From assembly GCF_002289345.1 (NCBI RefSeq), contig NZ_NSDG01000025.1:19587-62576 (forward strand): a stretch of 42,990 nt of DNA, given 5' to 3'. Positions 8,745 through 18,200 of the stretch are shown one piece after another. The notes under the pieces were generated by a model, which saw nothing but the letters and a program-made list of their open reading frames with translations, ran no database searches and was not told the origin of the DNA. Positions within the stretch are counted from its first letter, which is position 1. Every line of letters begins with the position of its first letter. Both the position numbers and the translations under genes were made by a program. The DNA comes from Pseudoalteromonas sp. HM-SA03. GTDB lineage: Bacteria; Pseudomonadota; Gammaproteobacteria; Enterobacterales; Alteromonadaceae.

Positions 8745-8775
8745 CAAAAAAGGCGCTTCATAATACAAGCGCCTT
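8745..8775 (-). terminator. Intrinsic terminator of ccoG
   Basis: On the minus strand, AAGGCGCTT, an 8-base loop and AAGCGCCTT form a 9-bp stem followed directly by a run of T. It lies 20 bases after the ccoG stop codon. Confidence 0.88.
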
Positions 8776-8794
8776 GAGTCGGGGGGAGTGTAAA

Positions 8795-10177
8795 CTAATT
8801 TTTATAGAAGTAGCTGTCCTTCGTGATGCTAATCTTGGCATCTTGTTGCGACTCTATAGTGAATTGGATTGGAGTCCGTTTACCTTTTAGCTCATAGCCA
8901 TCAGCAGTCACCGTTACAGGGATTAATGCCATGTCGCCGCCAGCGATATGCGTCGTGATTGGGGCTGTTAGTTTCGCATCTGGTAGTCCCTTTAAGCTCA
9001 CGGTGTAAGTTAAATCATGTTGCGTTTTGTTAATTACACTTAAGGTATATGGGTTCTCGACTAAACCCTCATAATTAACGCGATAAAGCGCATTACGGTC
9101 GCGAATGACAGAGGCTTCTATAGGCGTACGATTGAATGCCCAAATCACCATAGTGACTACTATCAATACGGTAATTGCACCATAGCCCACTATTTTTAAC
9201 CTAAATGGGTTGGACTTTTTACCCGCTTGCTCGTGCTCACTTTGATATTTAATCAAGCCTGGCTGATAGCCGAATTTATTCATCGTTTCGTTACACGCAT
9301 CAATACATAAACCACAGTTAATGCATTCATATTGAAGACCATTCCGAATATCAATACCAGCAGGGCACACTTCAACACATAAATTACAGTCTACACAGTC
9401 ACCGAGCCCCAGCTGTTTTGGATCTGCTTTGCGTTTGCGACGGCCTCTATTTTCACCACGTTCACTATCATAGGTGACGACTAATGTGTCTTTGTCAAAC
9501 ATGACCGATTGAAAACGAGAGTATGGACATGCCACAGTACACATTTTTTCTCGCAAAAAGCCCGCATTTCCATAGGTGCAAAGTGCGAATAAAAATACCC
9601 AGAAGGAAGTGAGGCCAGTCCACTCGAGCGTAAACATATCGAAATACAGTTCTTTTGCAGGAATAAAATAGGCCATAAATGACGTGGCAGTAAACACTGA
9701 AATTATCAACCAAATAGCATGTTTTGCCGTTTTCTTAGCAACTTTTTTACTATTCCAGTCTGATTTGTCTAACTTTATTCTTTGGTTGCGAGTCCCCTCC
9801 ACTCGGTGCTCAACCCAAGTGAACATCAGCATCCAAATCGTTTGCGGGCAAGTATAGCCACACCAAACGCGACCCAACCAAGTCGTGACAAAAAATAGAG
9901 CAAAGGCACCTACCATAAAAATCCAAGCTAAAATCATAAAGTCTTGAGGGAGAAAAGTGGCACCAAATATCCTAAATTGCTGTTTACCAAAATCAAGCAA
10001 GATGGCCTGCTGCCCGTTGTACGGGATCCAAGGAATGAGAACGAAAGTTAACATTAAAAACCAGCCAAGGTTTCTTCTTATTTTTTGGAAAAAACCTTTT
10101 TGCTCTCTGACGTAAATAGGCCCTTCTTGTTTGTAAGGCTTAATGATCATGTCTTCTTCTTTGATATCAAACTTCAT
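8795..10177 (-). CDS. ccoG: CcoG/RdxA/FixG cytochrome c oxidase accessory protein
   Basis: 460 residues from the chosen ATG (MKFDIKEED); a second possible start is MIIKPYK, 9 codons later. The frame is open further upstream, but those codons lie at or above the predicted sigma-54 promoter, so they are unlikely to be translated. The protein has several membrane helices, CGYTCPQTIW and CTVACPYSRFQ motifs, then a ferredoxin pair (CVDCNLCVEVCPAG and CINCGLCIDAC) and an Ig-like C-terminal domain. CcoG is a membrane iron-sulfur protein that supports copper delivery during assembly of cbb3-type oxidase. The ccoNOPQ and ccoS genes are not in this window, so this is a detached copy. A sigma-54 activator gene lies directly upstream on the same strand. 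Confidence 0.95.
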   Translation of the reverse strand: MKFDIKEEDMIIKPYKQEGPIYVREQKGFFQKIRRNLGWFLMLTFVLIPWIPYNGQQAILLDFGKQQFRIFGATFLPQDFMILAWIFMVGAFALFFVTTWLGRVWCGYTCPQTIWMLMFTWVEHRVEGTRNQRIKLDKSDWNSKKVAKKTAKHAIWLIISVFTATSFMAYFIPAKELYFDMFTLEWTGLTSFWVFLFALCTYGNAGFLREKMCTVACPYSRFQSVMFDKDTLVVTYDSERGENRGRRKRKADPKQLGLGDCVDCNLCVEVCPAGIDIRNGLQYECINCGLCIDACNETMNKFGYQPGLIKYQSEHEQAGKKSNPFRLKIVGYGAITVLIVVTMVIWAFNRTPIEASVIRDRNALYRVNYEGLVENPYTLSVINKTQHDLTYTVSLKGLPDAKLTAPITTHIAGGDMALIPVTVTADGYELKGKRTPIQFTIESQQDAKISITKDSYFYKN

Positions 10178-10213
10178 GTTATTTGCTACATTGATAATAC
10201 ACGAGTTTGATAT

Positions 10214-10229
10214 TGCAACTTTCAGACCA
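10214..10229 (-). promoter_or_regulatory. Sigma-54 (-24/-12) promoter of ccoG
   Basis: On the minus strand TGGTCTGAAAGTTGCA has GG and GC separated by exactly 10 bases and matches the TGG...TTGCA core of the RpoN consensus. Transcription would start near 10203, giving a leader of about 26 bases before the ccoG ATG at 10177. The gene immediately upstream encodes a sigma-54 activator with an intact GAFTGA loop. Confidence 0.7.
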
Positions 10230-10240
10230 ATCTGAAAGTT
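10217..10240. promoter_or_regulatory. 10-bp inverted repeat overlapping the sigma-54 promoter
   Basis: AACTTTCAGA-CCAA-TCTGAAAGTT has perfect 10-bp arms with a 4-base spacer and covers the -24 element and the spacer. It could be a repressor site that blocks RNA polymerase, or a hairpin. No regulator is identified. Confidence 0.45.
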
Positions 10241-10288
10241 TATAAATAATTGATTTTTATGAAATTTATTTTCATAACATTTTAAATA

Positions 10289-10304
10289 TCGCGAAATATC
10301 ACGC
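10289..10304. promoter_or_regulatory. Activator-site variant 1 upstream of ccoG
   Basis: TCGCGAAATATCACGC differs from the palindrome TCGCGAAATATCGCGA at two positions. Its centre lies about 93 bp upstream of the predicted ccoG start of transcription, a normal distance for a sigma-54 enhancer, and 20 bp (two helical turns) from variant 2. Confidence 0.6.
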
Positions 10305-10308
10305 ATAG

Positions 10309-10324
10309 ACGCGAAATATCACGA
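10309..10324. promoter_or_regulatory. Activator-site variant 2 upstream of ccoG
   Basis: ACGCGAAATATCACGA is the second variant, centred about 113 bp upstream of the predicted ccoG start. It overlaps the stop codon of the activator gene (10319-10321). The tandem pair on the same helix face would suit cooperative binding. Confidence 0.6.
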
Positions 10325-11746
10325 AAGTTTAGCGATTTTTAGTTTTTTCATTTTCGACCTCAGCGTACTTTCGGGTAGTCCTAACTTATCAGCCGCACCG
10401 TTGCTGCCAGCGATCTTCCAATTACTTATTTCTAGCACTCTTAATATGTGCTCAGCTTCCGCTTGCGCTAAAGTCAGTTCACCGCTTTCAGATTTATGCT
10501 TCTCAGTAGCGTTAAGTGCTTGAGATAAGTCAAGTAAGCGACCTTTAGATAATATCGCTTCGCGCTCCAACACGTTTTGGAGTTCTCGAATATTACCAGG
10601 CCAATCATAACGCTGTAGCGCATGAATAGCCTTTTTTGAGATCCCCCGAAGTTGCTTACCCAGCTTTTTGTTGAGCTGCACGATGAGGTTGTTGGCCAAT
10701 ACTGGTATGTCCTCTATACGTTCTCGCAGTGCAGGCACTCGAATAGGAAAAACGTTTAAACGGTAATATAAATCCATTCTAAACTCCCCTTCCTCGACCA
10801 TTTTCCATAAATCTCTGTTGGTCGCCGCGACTATCCGTATATCTACTTGAATCGACTTACTTCCCCCTACACGCTCAAACTCTCGCTCTTGTAACACACG
10901 TAATAACTTGCTTTGCGCTTCTGGCGGTAACTCTCCAATTTCATCTAAAAATATTGTCCCTTTATCTGCCAGTTCAAAACGCCCTTTACGTCTTTCATTC
11001 GCTCCAGTAAATGCACCTTTTTCATGTCCAAACAATTCAGATTCAATCAAGGTTGGTGAAAAAGCCGCGCAATTTACTTTAACGAAAGGTTGCGATGAAC
11101 GCTCACTAAGGCGGTGCAGATTTCTGGCAACAAGCTCTTTACCCGTGCCGTTTTCCCCTAAAACCAATACCGTACTGTCGGTCTGACTAACCAGTTCAAG
11201 CTGCGCCAACATGGCCTGAAATATTGCGCTGCTGCCCACCAAACCCGAGTCTTGCCAATTTTCATTTAATGTCTCTAGCAGATAGGCATTTTCATCTTTG
11301 AGTTGCTCAGTAAGTACTTGAACTTTATTCAACGCTTCTCTCAGAGCATTTTCAGTTTTGTGTTGTTGCGACACATCGCGAAATATCGCGACTGCACCGA
11401 TAATTTGCTGATCTTTAAAGATTGGTGTTGAGGTATATTCTACAGGGAAACAACTCCCATCCTTCCGCCAGAACACCTCATTGATTACCTGTCGTGTTTT
11501 ACCATCAAACATTGTTTTGTAGATGTTACATTCATCAGCAGGATAATCACTCCCATCTGCATGACTATGGTGATGGTACTGATGTATTTTTTTCCCCAAA
11601 AGCTCATCACTTTGCCACCCAGTCATACGCTCCGCGGCAGGGTTTACAAAAACAGCGTTACCGGAAAGGTCAAAACCATAGATCCCCTCTCCAACCGCAT
11701 TCAATAATAATTTAGGGTCCGCCAAAAAGTGTTTGATAATAGACAT
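10319..11746 (-). CDS. PAS-domain sigma-54-dependent transcriptional activator
   Basis: 475 residues. Residues 10-125 form a PAS domain with a histidine-rich loop ([19 protein letters not shown], 55-73); a short coiled coil (about 128-165) follows, then an AAA+ domain with Walker A GENGTGKE (197-204), GAFTGA (244-249) contacting sigma-54, and Walker B FLDE (266-269). The C-terminus (about 430-475) is a Fis-type helix-turn-helix. There is no receiver domain, so it senses a signal directly through PAS. The start is preceded by GAGGATT. A perfect palindrome overlaps its leader, suggesting autoregulation, and two variants precede ccoG. The likely target is ccoG, hence respiration or redox sensing; the ligand is not known. 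It is not NorR: the NorR GAF domain is absent. Confidence 0.92.
   Translation of the reverse strand: MSIIKHFLADPKLLLNAVGEGIYGFDLSGNAVFVNPAAERMTGWQSDELLGKKIHQYHHHSHADGSDYPADECNIYKTMFDGKTRQVINEVFWRKDGSCFPVEYTSTPIFKDQQIIGAVAIFRDVSQQHKTENALREALNKVQVLTEQLKDENAYLLETLNENWQDSGLVGSSAIFQAMLAQLELVSQTDSTVLVLGENGTGKELVARNLHRLSERSSQPFVKVNCAAFSPTLIESELFGHEKGAFTGANERRKGRFELADKGTIFLDEIGELPPEAQSKLLRVLQEREFERVGGSKSIQVDIRIVAATNRDLWKMVEEGEFRMDLYYRLNVFPIRVPALRERIEDIPVLANNLIVQLNKKLGKQLRGISKKAIHALQRYDWPGNIRELQNVLEREAILSKGRLLDLSQALNATEKHKSESGELTLAQAEAEHILRVLEISNWKIAGSNGAADKLGLPESTLRSKMKKLKIAKLS
11376..11391. promoter_or_regulatory. Exact palindrome copy inside the activator gene
   Basis: TCGCGAAATATCGCGA occurs inside the coding region, near codons for FRDVS at the end of the PAS domain. 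It is identical to the site in the leader. It may be an additional binding site or a coincidence of codons; exact identity of a 16-mer makes pure chance unlikely. Confidence 0.45.
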
Positions 11747-11754
11747 AGCAATCC

Positions 11755-11770
11755 TCGCGATATTTCGCGA
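11755..11770. promoter_or_regulatory. Palindromic operator in the activator's leader
   Basis: On the minus strand TCGCGAAATATCGCGA, two TCGCGA arms with a 4-base spacer, ends 9 bases before the activator's ATG and overlaps the ribosome-binding GAGG. Bound protein would block transcription of its own gene, a common negative feedback in this regulator class. Confidence 0.62.
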
Positions 11771-11889
11771 TCAATTATATAACCATAGCCTCTTACTGTC
11801 AGCCACGAGTTTTGCTTAATAATTATCATCGCCACAACAAACATGCATTTTTTACTCATGAAAGTGTAAAATGAAATAAAGCTTTCAAA

Positions 11890-13341
11890 TTGAGTAACTG
11901 CGTGGACAAATCAACTTATATTCCCAGCGTGTTTCTGGACGACATAAAAACCTACTTGCCAGACCATCTTAACATCGAAGACTTTATAGATAAGTGCCAG
12001 TCTCCTTTACGCCGAGCAGTCAGAGTCAATACCCTAAAAATGTCTATCACGGAATTCTTAACCTACTGCGAAAAAAGTGATTGGCAGGCAGAACCGATCC
12101 CTTGGTGTGAGGAAGGGTTTTGGATATCAAGAAGTGAACAAGAAGAAGCTAATCTTACTATCGGCAACACAGATATCCATTTAAGTGGCTGCATCTATGT
12201 CCAAGAAGCTAGTTCCATGTTGCCACCCACGGCACTGAAATCGACTATCAGCAGTGATGATATTAATTTGGATATGGCGTCAGCACCAGGTTCGAAAACT
12301 TCGCAGCTCGCAGCTTATATGGATGGGCGTGGCGTACTAATCGCTAATGAGCTATCTTCATCTCGACTCAAAGCCCTTGCAGCAAATATGAAACGTATGG
12401 GCATACGCAATGTTGCGTTGTCTCACTTTGACGGCTGTATCTTTGGCGATTATATGCATGAATGTTTTGATAACATCTTGCTTGATGCACCATGCTCAGG
12501 AGAAGGCACTGTTAGAAAGGACCCAAATGCCCTTAAAAACTGGTCAATTGAGTCTAATGTTGAAATTGCACAAGTGCAGAAGCAACTGATAGACAGCGCA
12601 TTTCAAGCCTTAAAGCCAGGCGGTACCTTAGTGTATTCAACTTGTACGTTAACACCTCTGGAAAATCAGCAAGTATGCCAACACCTCATTGATAATTACC
12701 CCCAAGCAGTAGCCATCGAAAACCTATCGACTTTATTCGAGGGTGCTGAAAAAGCTACAACGTCCGAAGGATACTTGCATGTGTGGCCTCAGCTATATGA
12801 TAGCGAGGGGTTTTTCATTGCTCGATTTAAAAAGTTAAGCACGGTTGAAGTTAAGAACCCAAAACAGAAAAAAGGCGCTTTCCCTTTTGAAGTACTAGAC
12901 AAGAAAACCACTCAACTATTGTTATCCGTACTAAAGAAACAGTTTGGTATTGCCCAACTTGACGGTAAGTTGATGCAGCGCGATAAAGAGGTGTGGCTAT
13001 TTCCTGACAACTTTGAAGCAATCCAAGATAAGATCAAATATTCCCGCATAGGGATTTTAATCGGTACTACCCATAAAAACGGGGTAAGATTAGAGCATGA
13101 GTTTGCCACTACTTTCGGTCACTTAGCGTCTAAAAACACTTTAGCACTAACAAAAGAGCAAGCAAAAGATTACTTTAATGGCAAGGATATACGCCTAGAT
13201 GAAGTTACCAAACTAACTGGAGAGGTGATCCTCACGCTATGTGGCAGTGCCATCGGGTTAGGAAAATGGCAAAAGAATAAAGTTAAAAACAGTTTGCCTC
13301 GGGATTTAATTAAAGACGGCCTGTTGATAACTTGGGTATAA
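11890..13341 (+). CDS. rsmF: 16S rRNA m5C1407 methyltransferase RsmF
   Basis: 483 residues from a TTG codon; a GTG four codons later (11902) is an equally good start judged by the E. coli N-terminus and has a GAG upstream, so the true length may be 479. The SAM-binding motif is [16 protein letters not shown] (129-144). The two cysteines typical of RNA m5C methyltransferases are Cys202 (DAPCSGEG) and Cys252 ([11 protein letters not shown]), the latter the nucleophile. The C-terminal third contains the RsmF-specific extension that binds RNA. Length matches E. coli RsmF (479). It methylates C1407 of 16S rRNA in the assembled small subunit. It is transcribed divergently from the sigma-54 activator and is single-gene; a candidate sRNA gene and a terminator follow. 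Confidence 0.93.
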   Translation: MSNCVDKSTYIPSVFLDDIKTYLPDHLNIEDFIDKCQSPLRRAVRVNTLKMSITEFLTYCEKSDWQAEPIPWCEEGFWISRSEQEEANLTIGNTDIHLSGCIYVQEASSMLPPTALKSTISSDDINLDMASAPGSKTSQLAAYMDGRGVLIANELSSSRLKALAANMKRMGIRNVALSHFDGCIFGDYMHECFDNILLDAPCSGEGTVRKDPNALKNWSIESNVEIAQVQKQLIDSAFQALKPGGTLVYSTCTLTPLENQQVCQHLIDNYPQAVAIENLSTLFEGAEKATTSEGYLHVWPQLYDSEGFFIARFKKLSTVEVKNPKQKKGAFPFEVLDKKTTQLLLSVLKKQFGIAQLDGKLMQRDKEVWLFPDNFEAIQDKIKYSRIGILIGTTHKNGVRLEHEFATTFGHLASKNTLALTKEQAKDYFNGKDIRLDEVTKLTGEVILTLCGSAIGLGKWQKNKVKNSLPRDLIKDGLLITWV

Positions 13342-13469
13342 CCTGAATATACCCTTTTGATATTTTTAAGACCAATTATGAATATAAAGAACAACTCTTT
13401 GTTTTATATAAACTTAATAAATCATTCATTTATTTGTAAAAAGAATGAAAGGTTAACTAAACTTAACAG

Positions 13470-13582
13470 TACTTTCTACTTCTCCCTACAGTCTTAGAAG
13501 GTGTTTTTAGTTAGCGCACGGCTCAATCTTGAGCCTTTCCCTAGGCCCAGAACTTAGCAGGTAAGTTTCTGGGCGTTTTTTT
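13470..13582 (+). ncRNA. Candidate small RNA downstream of rsmF
   Basis: A possible promoter (TTGTAA at 13434-13439, 18-base spacer, TAAACT at 13458-13463) would start a transcript near 13470. The predicted RNA of about 113 bases has an unstructured pyrimidine-rich 5' part, a strong hairpin GGCTCAATCTTGAGCC (13520-13535), and ends in an intrinsic terminator hairpin with seven T. This layout is typical of Hfq-dependent sRNAs. The terminator is about 200 bp after the rsmF stop, further than expected for a simple mRNA end. Alternatively it is just a long 3' UTR. No match to a known sRNA is claimed. Confidence 0.42.
13545..13582 (+). terminator. Intrinsic terminator after rsmF / candidate sRNA
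   Basis: GCCCAGAACTT pairs with AAGTTTCTGGGC around a 7-base loop and is followed by GTTTTTTT on the plus strand. No T-run follows on the minus strand, so it acts on plus-strand transcription. Confidence 0.85.
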
Positions 13583-13602
13583 ATCAGTTAACCAGAGGCT
13601 AG

Positions 13603-13851
13603 TTAGGTCAACATTTCGAGTTCTGTGATGATCTGCATCGCGGCTTCATTACTGTCACCGCACACATCTTCCATGGCCTTAAATTGCAAACACACCTGTG
13701 GACGCTCTGGCTGGTTAAACAGTTTACACAGATTATTTTCATCTAGTTGAATACACCGCTCCCCCGCAGGTTTACCATTTGGCATACCCGGAATGGGTGT
13801 TGAAATACTTGGTGCTATACAACAAGCGCCACAACCAAGCCTACAATCCAT
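13603..13851 (-). CDS. YkgJ-family cysteine cluster protein
   Basis: 82 residues with eight cysteines at 3, 7, 10, 11, 33, 42, 54 and 64. The opening CRLGCGACC and the later C-x8-C and C-x9-C spacing match the YkgJ/UPF0153 zinc- or iron-binding cluster family. It is cytoplasmic and short, as usual for the family. Function in the family is unclear; metal binding is inferred from cysteines. It stands alone, convergent with rsmF, with the plus-strand terminator between. Confidence 0.87.
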   Translation of the reverse strand: MDCRLGCGACCIAPSISTPIPGMPNGKPAGERCIQLDENNLCKLFNQPERPQVCLQFKAMEDVCGDSNEAAMQIITELEMLT

Positions 13852-14087
13852 TCTGTTTCTCGCAATTTTGACAATAAGTGGTGTATTTTATCGAAAAATC
13901 GACTACACGTAAAAGCATCAATCGCTATTAAGAGTGTAACGATAAATATAGGTACGCAAAGCTTTGTTACATATTCCTGTAGGATTTAAACATCTCGACA
14001 TAACTATTCGCGTATTCTTAAGCTTATCGATGATCTAGAGCCGTTAATCTGGGTCATTAAAAATCATTCAACAGGAAGGATTTTAAC

Positions 14088-15263
14088 GTGGCTAGTAAAA
14101 AACAAATAATTCTACCAATTGCCGTTCTTGCGGTGGGAATTGCAGCGGCAGTTGCTATGTCTGCAATGAAACAACCTCCAGAAGAGAAGAAAGAAGAAAT
14201 AGTGCATCCTCTCGTACAGGTTCAACCTATTCATATTGACCAAGTTAGGCTTAACGTATCGTCATACGGTATCGTGATGCCAAAATACAGTACTGAGCTT
14301 GTTGCTCAGGTCAGTGGTCAAGTCATTTCATTGTCTGACAAGTTTGTCAAAGGTGGCTTTGTCAAAGAAGGTGACGTGCTTGCTCGCATCGACCCGAATG
14401 ACTATGAAGCGTCGCTGATTGAAGCCGAAGCGGCTTTAGCACAAGCGAGCTCAGCGCTAGAAATAGAACAAGCTCAGGTACAAGTAGCAAAAGCAGAATG
14501 GCAAAGGATTAAAGCAAACGCTAACGAAAAGATACCTTCCGAGCTCTATTTAAGAAAACCTCAGCTCGCTGAAAAGTTAGCAAGCTTTAAAGCGGCGCAG
14601 GCTGCGGTGAAAAGAGCGAACCGAAATTTGGAGCGTACTTACATCAAAGCGCCTTACGATGCGATTATAGAATCTCGCTCCGTAAGCCTCGGTAGTGTAG
14701 TCAATCCCGGTAATGGCTTTGGTAAACTCAATGCGACATCTGTTGCGGAAGTACGCCTCCCTGTTGCCGATAATGAATTGAAATACTTACCGCAACAAGG
14801 TGTTGGCACCGATGTCGTGATCACAGCAGAAGTCGCTGGTCAACCGATGAGTTGGAAAGGTGAAATAGTCCGCAGTGAAGGCGTTATCGATAACAAAAGT
14901 CGCATGACCTACCTTGTTGCTCAAGTCGAACAGCCTTATCACAACGACATGAAACCACTACGTTTTGGCGCTTATATCAACGCAGATATTCAAGGTTTGT
15001 TAGTGCAAAATGCCACTATGCTTCCTCATCACTTAGTGAAAGAAGGTCGCGTTGCAACATTGGATGACGATAACAAGCTGAGCTACAAAAAGGTCAATAT
15101 TATTAGAGAGTACAATGGCAAGGTCGTCGTTGATAACGGCGTTGAGTCAGGCCAACAGATCATTACTTCAGCACTGGACTATCCTTCTGAAGGGATGCAA
15201 CTTCGTACAAACGACACTCCTTCGCAAAGCGCTAACACGCAACTGGCACTCAAAGAGGAGTAA
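14088..15263 (+). CDS. RND efflux periplasmic adaptor (membrane fusion protein)
   Basis: 391 residues from a GTG start preceded by AGGAAGG. Residues about 7-25 form a single N-terminal membrane anchor. A biotinyl-lipoyl-like half (VVAQVSGQVISL...) flanks an alpha-helical hairpin rich in Ala, Gln and Lys (about residues 108-180), and the partner lipoyl half contains YIKAPYDAIIESRSVSLGS. Beta-barrel and membrane-proximal parts follow. This is the AcrA/MexA-type order. It bridges the inner membrane pump encoded by the next gene, 5 bp downstream, to an outer membrane channel such as TolC, which is not in the window. The exported substrate is unknown. No regulator gene is adjacent. Confidence 0.93.
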   Translation: MASKKQIILPIAVLAVGIAAAVAMSAMKQPPEEKKEEIVHPLVQVQPIHIDQVRLNVSSYGIVMPKYSTELVAQVSGQVISLSDKFVKGGFVKEGDVLARIDPNDYEASLIEAEAALAQASSALEIEQAQVQVAKAEWQRIKANANEKIPSELYLRKPQLAEKLASFKAAQAAVKRANRNLERTYIKAPYDAIIESRSVSLGSVVNPGNGFGKLNATSVAEVRLPVADNELKYLPQQGVGTDVVITAEVAGQPMSWKGEIVRSEGVIDNKSRMTYLVAQVEQPYHNDMKPLRFGAYINADIQGLLVQNATMLPHHLVKEGRVATLDDDNKLSYKKVNIIREYNGKVVVDNGVESGQQIITSALDYPSEGMQLRTNDTPSQSANTQLALKEE

Positions 15264-15268
15264 AGTTT

Positions 15269-18200
15269 ATGCATAGTCAAAGCACAGAAAAAGGCTTAAT
15301 TGCTTGGTTTGCACGTAACCCAGTCGCAGCAAACTTATTGATGATATTTATTATTGTGGGCGGCTTGCTTACCGCGTTTTCGATCCGTAAGCAAATGTTT
15401 CCGCAATACATAAGTAACTGGATAAGTGTTCAAGCAGTGTATCCGGGCGCGGCACCTCAAGAAGTCGAGGAAGGGATCACGATTAAGATTGAGGAATCCA
15501 TGGAAGGTCTAGAAGGGATCAAGCGCTTGATCACCTACTCTAACCGTGGTAATTCGCAAACTTGGATAGAAGTAGACGAGCAGTACAACACTAAAGAAGT
15601 ACTCGACGAAATAAAAATGCAAGTAGACTCCGTCTCAACTTTCCCATCAGGGATGGAGCGTCCTATTGTACGTCACGAAAAAGAAAACCAAGAAGTAATG
15701 TGGTTGTCACTCAATGGCGACTTAAGTCCCCATGATCTTAAAGAGCTTGGTAATCGCATTCATGAAGAAATGCTGTCGTTACCCGGCGTTAACCTTGTGC
15801 GTTTTGATGGTGGCCTGGACTACGAAATTTCTGTTGAGATAAGCCCAGATAAAATGCGCGAGTACGACCTAAGTTTTAGAGCGATTTCGGATGCAGTAAA
15901 GAGCTTCTCAGCGAATATGTCTGCCGGTCAAATTCGCTCCGAAAATGGCTATATTTCAATGCGAGTTGAAAACCAAGCCTATCGCGGTGATGAATTTAGA
16001 AAACTCCCCTTGCTAACACTACCTGACGGCGCACAGGTTAGCTTAGGCGATGTCGCCACCATTAACGATGGCTTTGAAGAAGGACTGCAATACTCTAAAT
16101 ACAATGGTAAGAACTCACTGGTTTATGAAGTTAGCGCGTCAAAAGACCAAGACATCACCAAAGTTGCAGATATCATTAAGAACTATCTTGAGGCAAAGAA
16201 AGGTTCACTACCACAAGGCGTAGAACTTGAACCTTTTATTGACTTGACCTATTACCTCAATGGCCGCCTTAACATGATGCTAGAAAATATGGCGTTAGGT
16301 GGCGTATTAGTTATGCTAATGCTTGCTCTATTTTTACGTGTACGTTTAGCATTTTGGGTCATGATGGGGTTGCCAGTTAGTTTCTTAGGTGCGTTTTTAA
16401 TGATGCCAATGGGTTATTTAGACGTAACGATTAACTTAGCCTCACTGTTTGCCTTTATTTTGGTGCTGGGGATTGTCGTTGATGACGCGATAGTCGTCGG
16501 TGAATCCGCCCATGCTGAAATAGAAAAACATGGTCATAGCCTCGATAATGTCGTTCGTGGCGTAAAACGTGTTGCTATCCCTGCCACTTTTGGTGTGCTG
16601 ACTACTGTTGCAGCTTTCTTACCGCAAACATTAGCAACCGGTCCAACGGCGGCATTTTCTAAAGCAATTGGTGGCGTGATAATTCTGTGCCTATTATTCT
16701 CTTTGGTTGAATCTAAACTGGTTTTACCTGCGCATCTAGCCGCGATGAAAGACAAACCAAGCAACCCTAAAAATCCGTTCCACCGCCTCAGGGAAAAAAT
16801 GGATAGCGGCCTTCAATCTTTCATTGAAAACACCTACCGCCCATTCATTGTCCGCTGTATTCACTACCGTTATACCGTTATCGCTGGCTTTTTAACCATT
16901 TTAATTGTCAGCGCCGGGATGTTTGCTGGTGGCTTAGTGAAGTTCGTTGCTAACCCAAAAATCCCCCATGATTTTCCACGTATCTCGATTGATATGAACT
17001 TATCCTCGTCAGAAAACGCGACGCTTGAGTCAATTCAAAAAATCGAGCAAATGGTACTGAATGTCGACAAAGAAATTGAGGCTGAGTATGGCAAGAAAAT
17101 GATCCGTGATTACATGGTGAATATGAACGGCCGCACAAGCGCAAATATTATGGTGATCTTGGTTGAACCAGATGCACGCCCAATCGATACCTTTGCACTC
17201 AGCGCCCGATGGCGTGATGCAATGCCTGCACTGCCTGGTGTTAAGTCGCTAAACATTCAAGATAGTATTATGAATGGTGGCCGTGATGACGGAGACATTA
17301 GCTTTAGGTTAGAAGGTAAACACAAAGAAGAGCTTCGCGAAGTCGCGCAGAAACTAAAGGACAAGCTAGCAACTATCGAAGGGGTTGGTGATATCAACGA
17401 CTCCATGCAATCAGCAACCGATGAAGTGCAGCTTGAGCTGAAACCTTTGGCGTACAGCCTTGGACTGACGTTGGCGGATGTTGCATCCCAAGTAAACTTC
17501 AGTTATTACGGCCTTGAGGCACAGCGTATTTTACGTGATGGTGAGGAGATCAAAGTAATGATCCGTTACCCAAAAGAACACCGTGATGCCATTAGTGATA
17601 TTCAGGATGTGCGTATTTTAACGCCTCAAGGTGCAGAAGTGCCCTTGGTAGAAGTAGCGGATGTAAAATTGGTCGACGGTGTTAACCGAATTCGCCGCGA
17701 AAACGCCAAACGCACTATTAATGTTTGGGCATCAGTTGATACAGAAATCGCACAACCATTTGAGATAGCAAAACAGGTTCGTGACGAGTACCTTCCTAGT
17801 CTATTAAAGAATTATCCTAGCGTTCAAAGTGCAGTGGCAGGTCGCGTACAAGAAGAAATGGAGAGTGTTGCTGAGCAAATTCGTGACTTTGCCCTATCAT
17901 TAATGATTATCTTCGCACTACTGGCAATTCCGCTGCGTTCTTATTCTCAGCCTGTCATCATCATGTCTGTGATCCCATTTGGTGTAGTCGGCGCGGTATT
18001 CGGTCATATGATATTGGGAATGACAATGAGTAGCTTGTCTTTCTTTGGCATTATTGCCGTGGCGGGGGTTGTGGTGAACGACTCTTTGGTTATGGTGGAT
18101 TTTGTCAATAAAGCACGCGAAGAAGGCATCGATTTAAAAGCCGCAGCCGTCGAGGCAGGATGCAAACGCTTTAGAGCAATCTTGCTCACTTCGTTGACCA

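Noticed and set aside
10178..10306. Extended N-terminus for CcoG (43 extra residues)
   Set aside because: Lies across the predicted sigma-54 promoter and has no family match; the ATG at 10177 or 10150 is preferred.
10319..11746. NorR as identity of the sigma-54 activator
   Set aside because: NorR has an N-terminal GAF domain with an NO-binding iron site; this protein has PAS, and the sites do not match GT-N7-AC.
13470..13582. Spot 42 as identity of the candidate sRNA
   Set aside because: Only the hairpin-terminator layout is similar; the 5' sequence does not match the known RNA.
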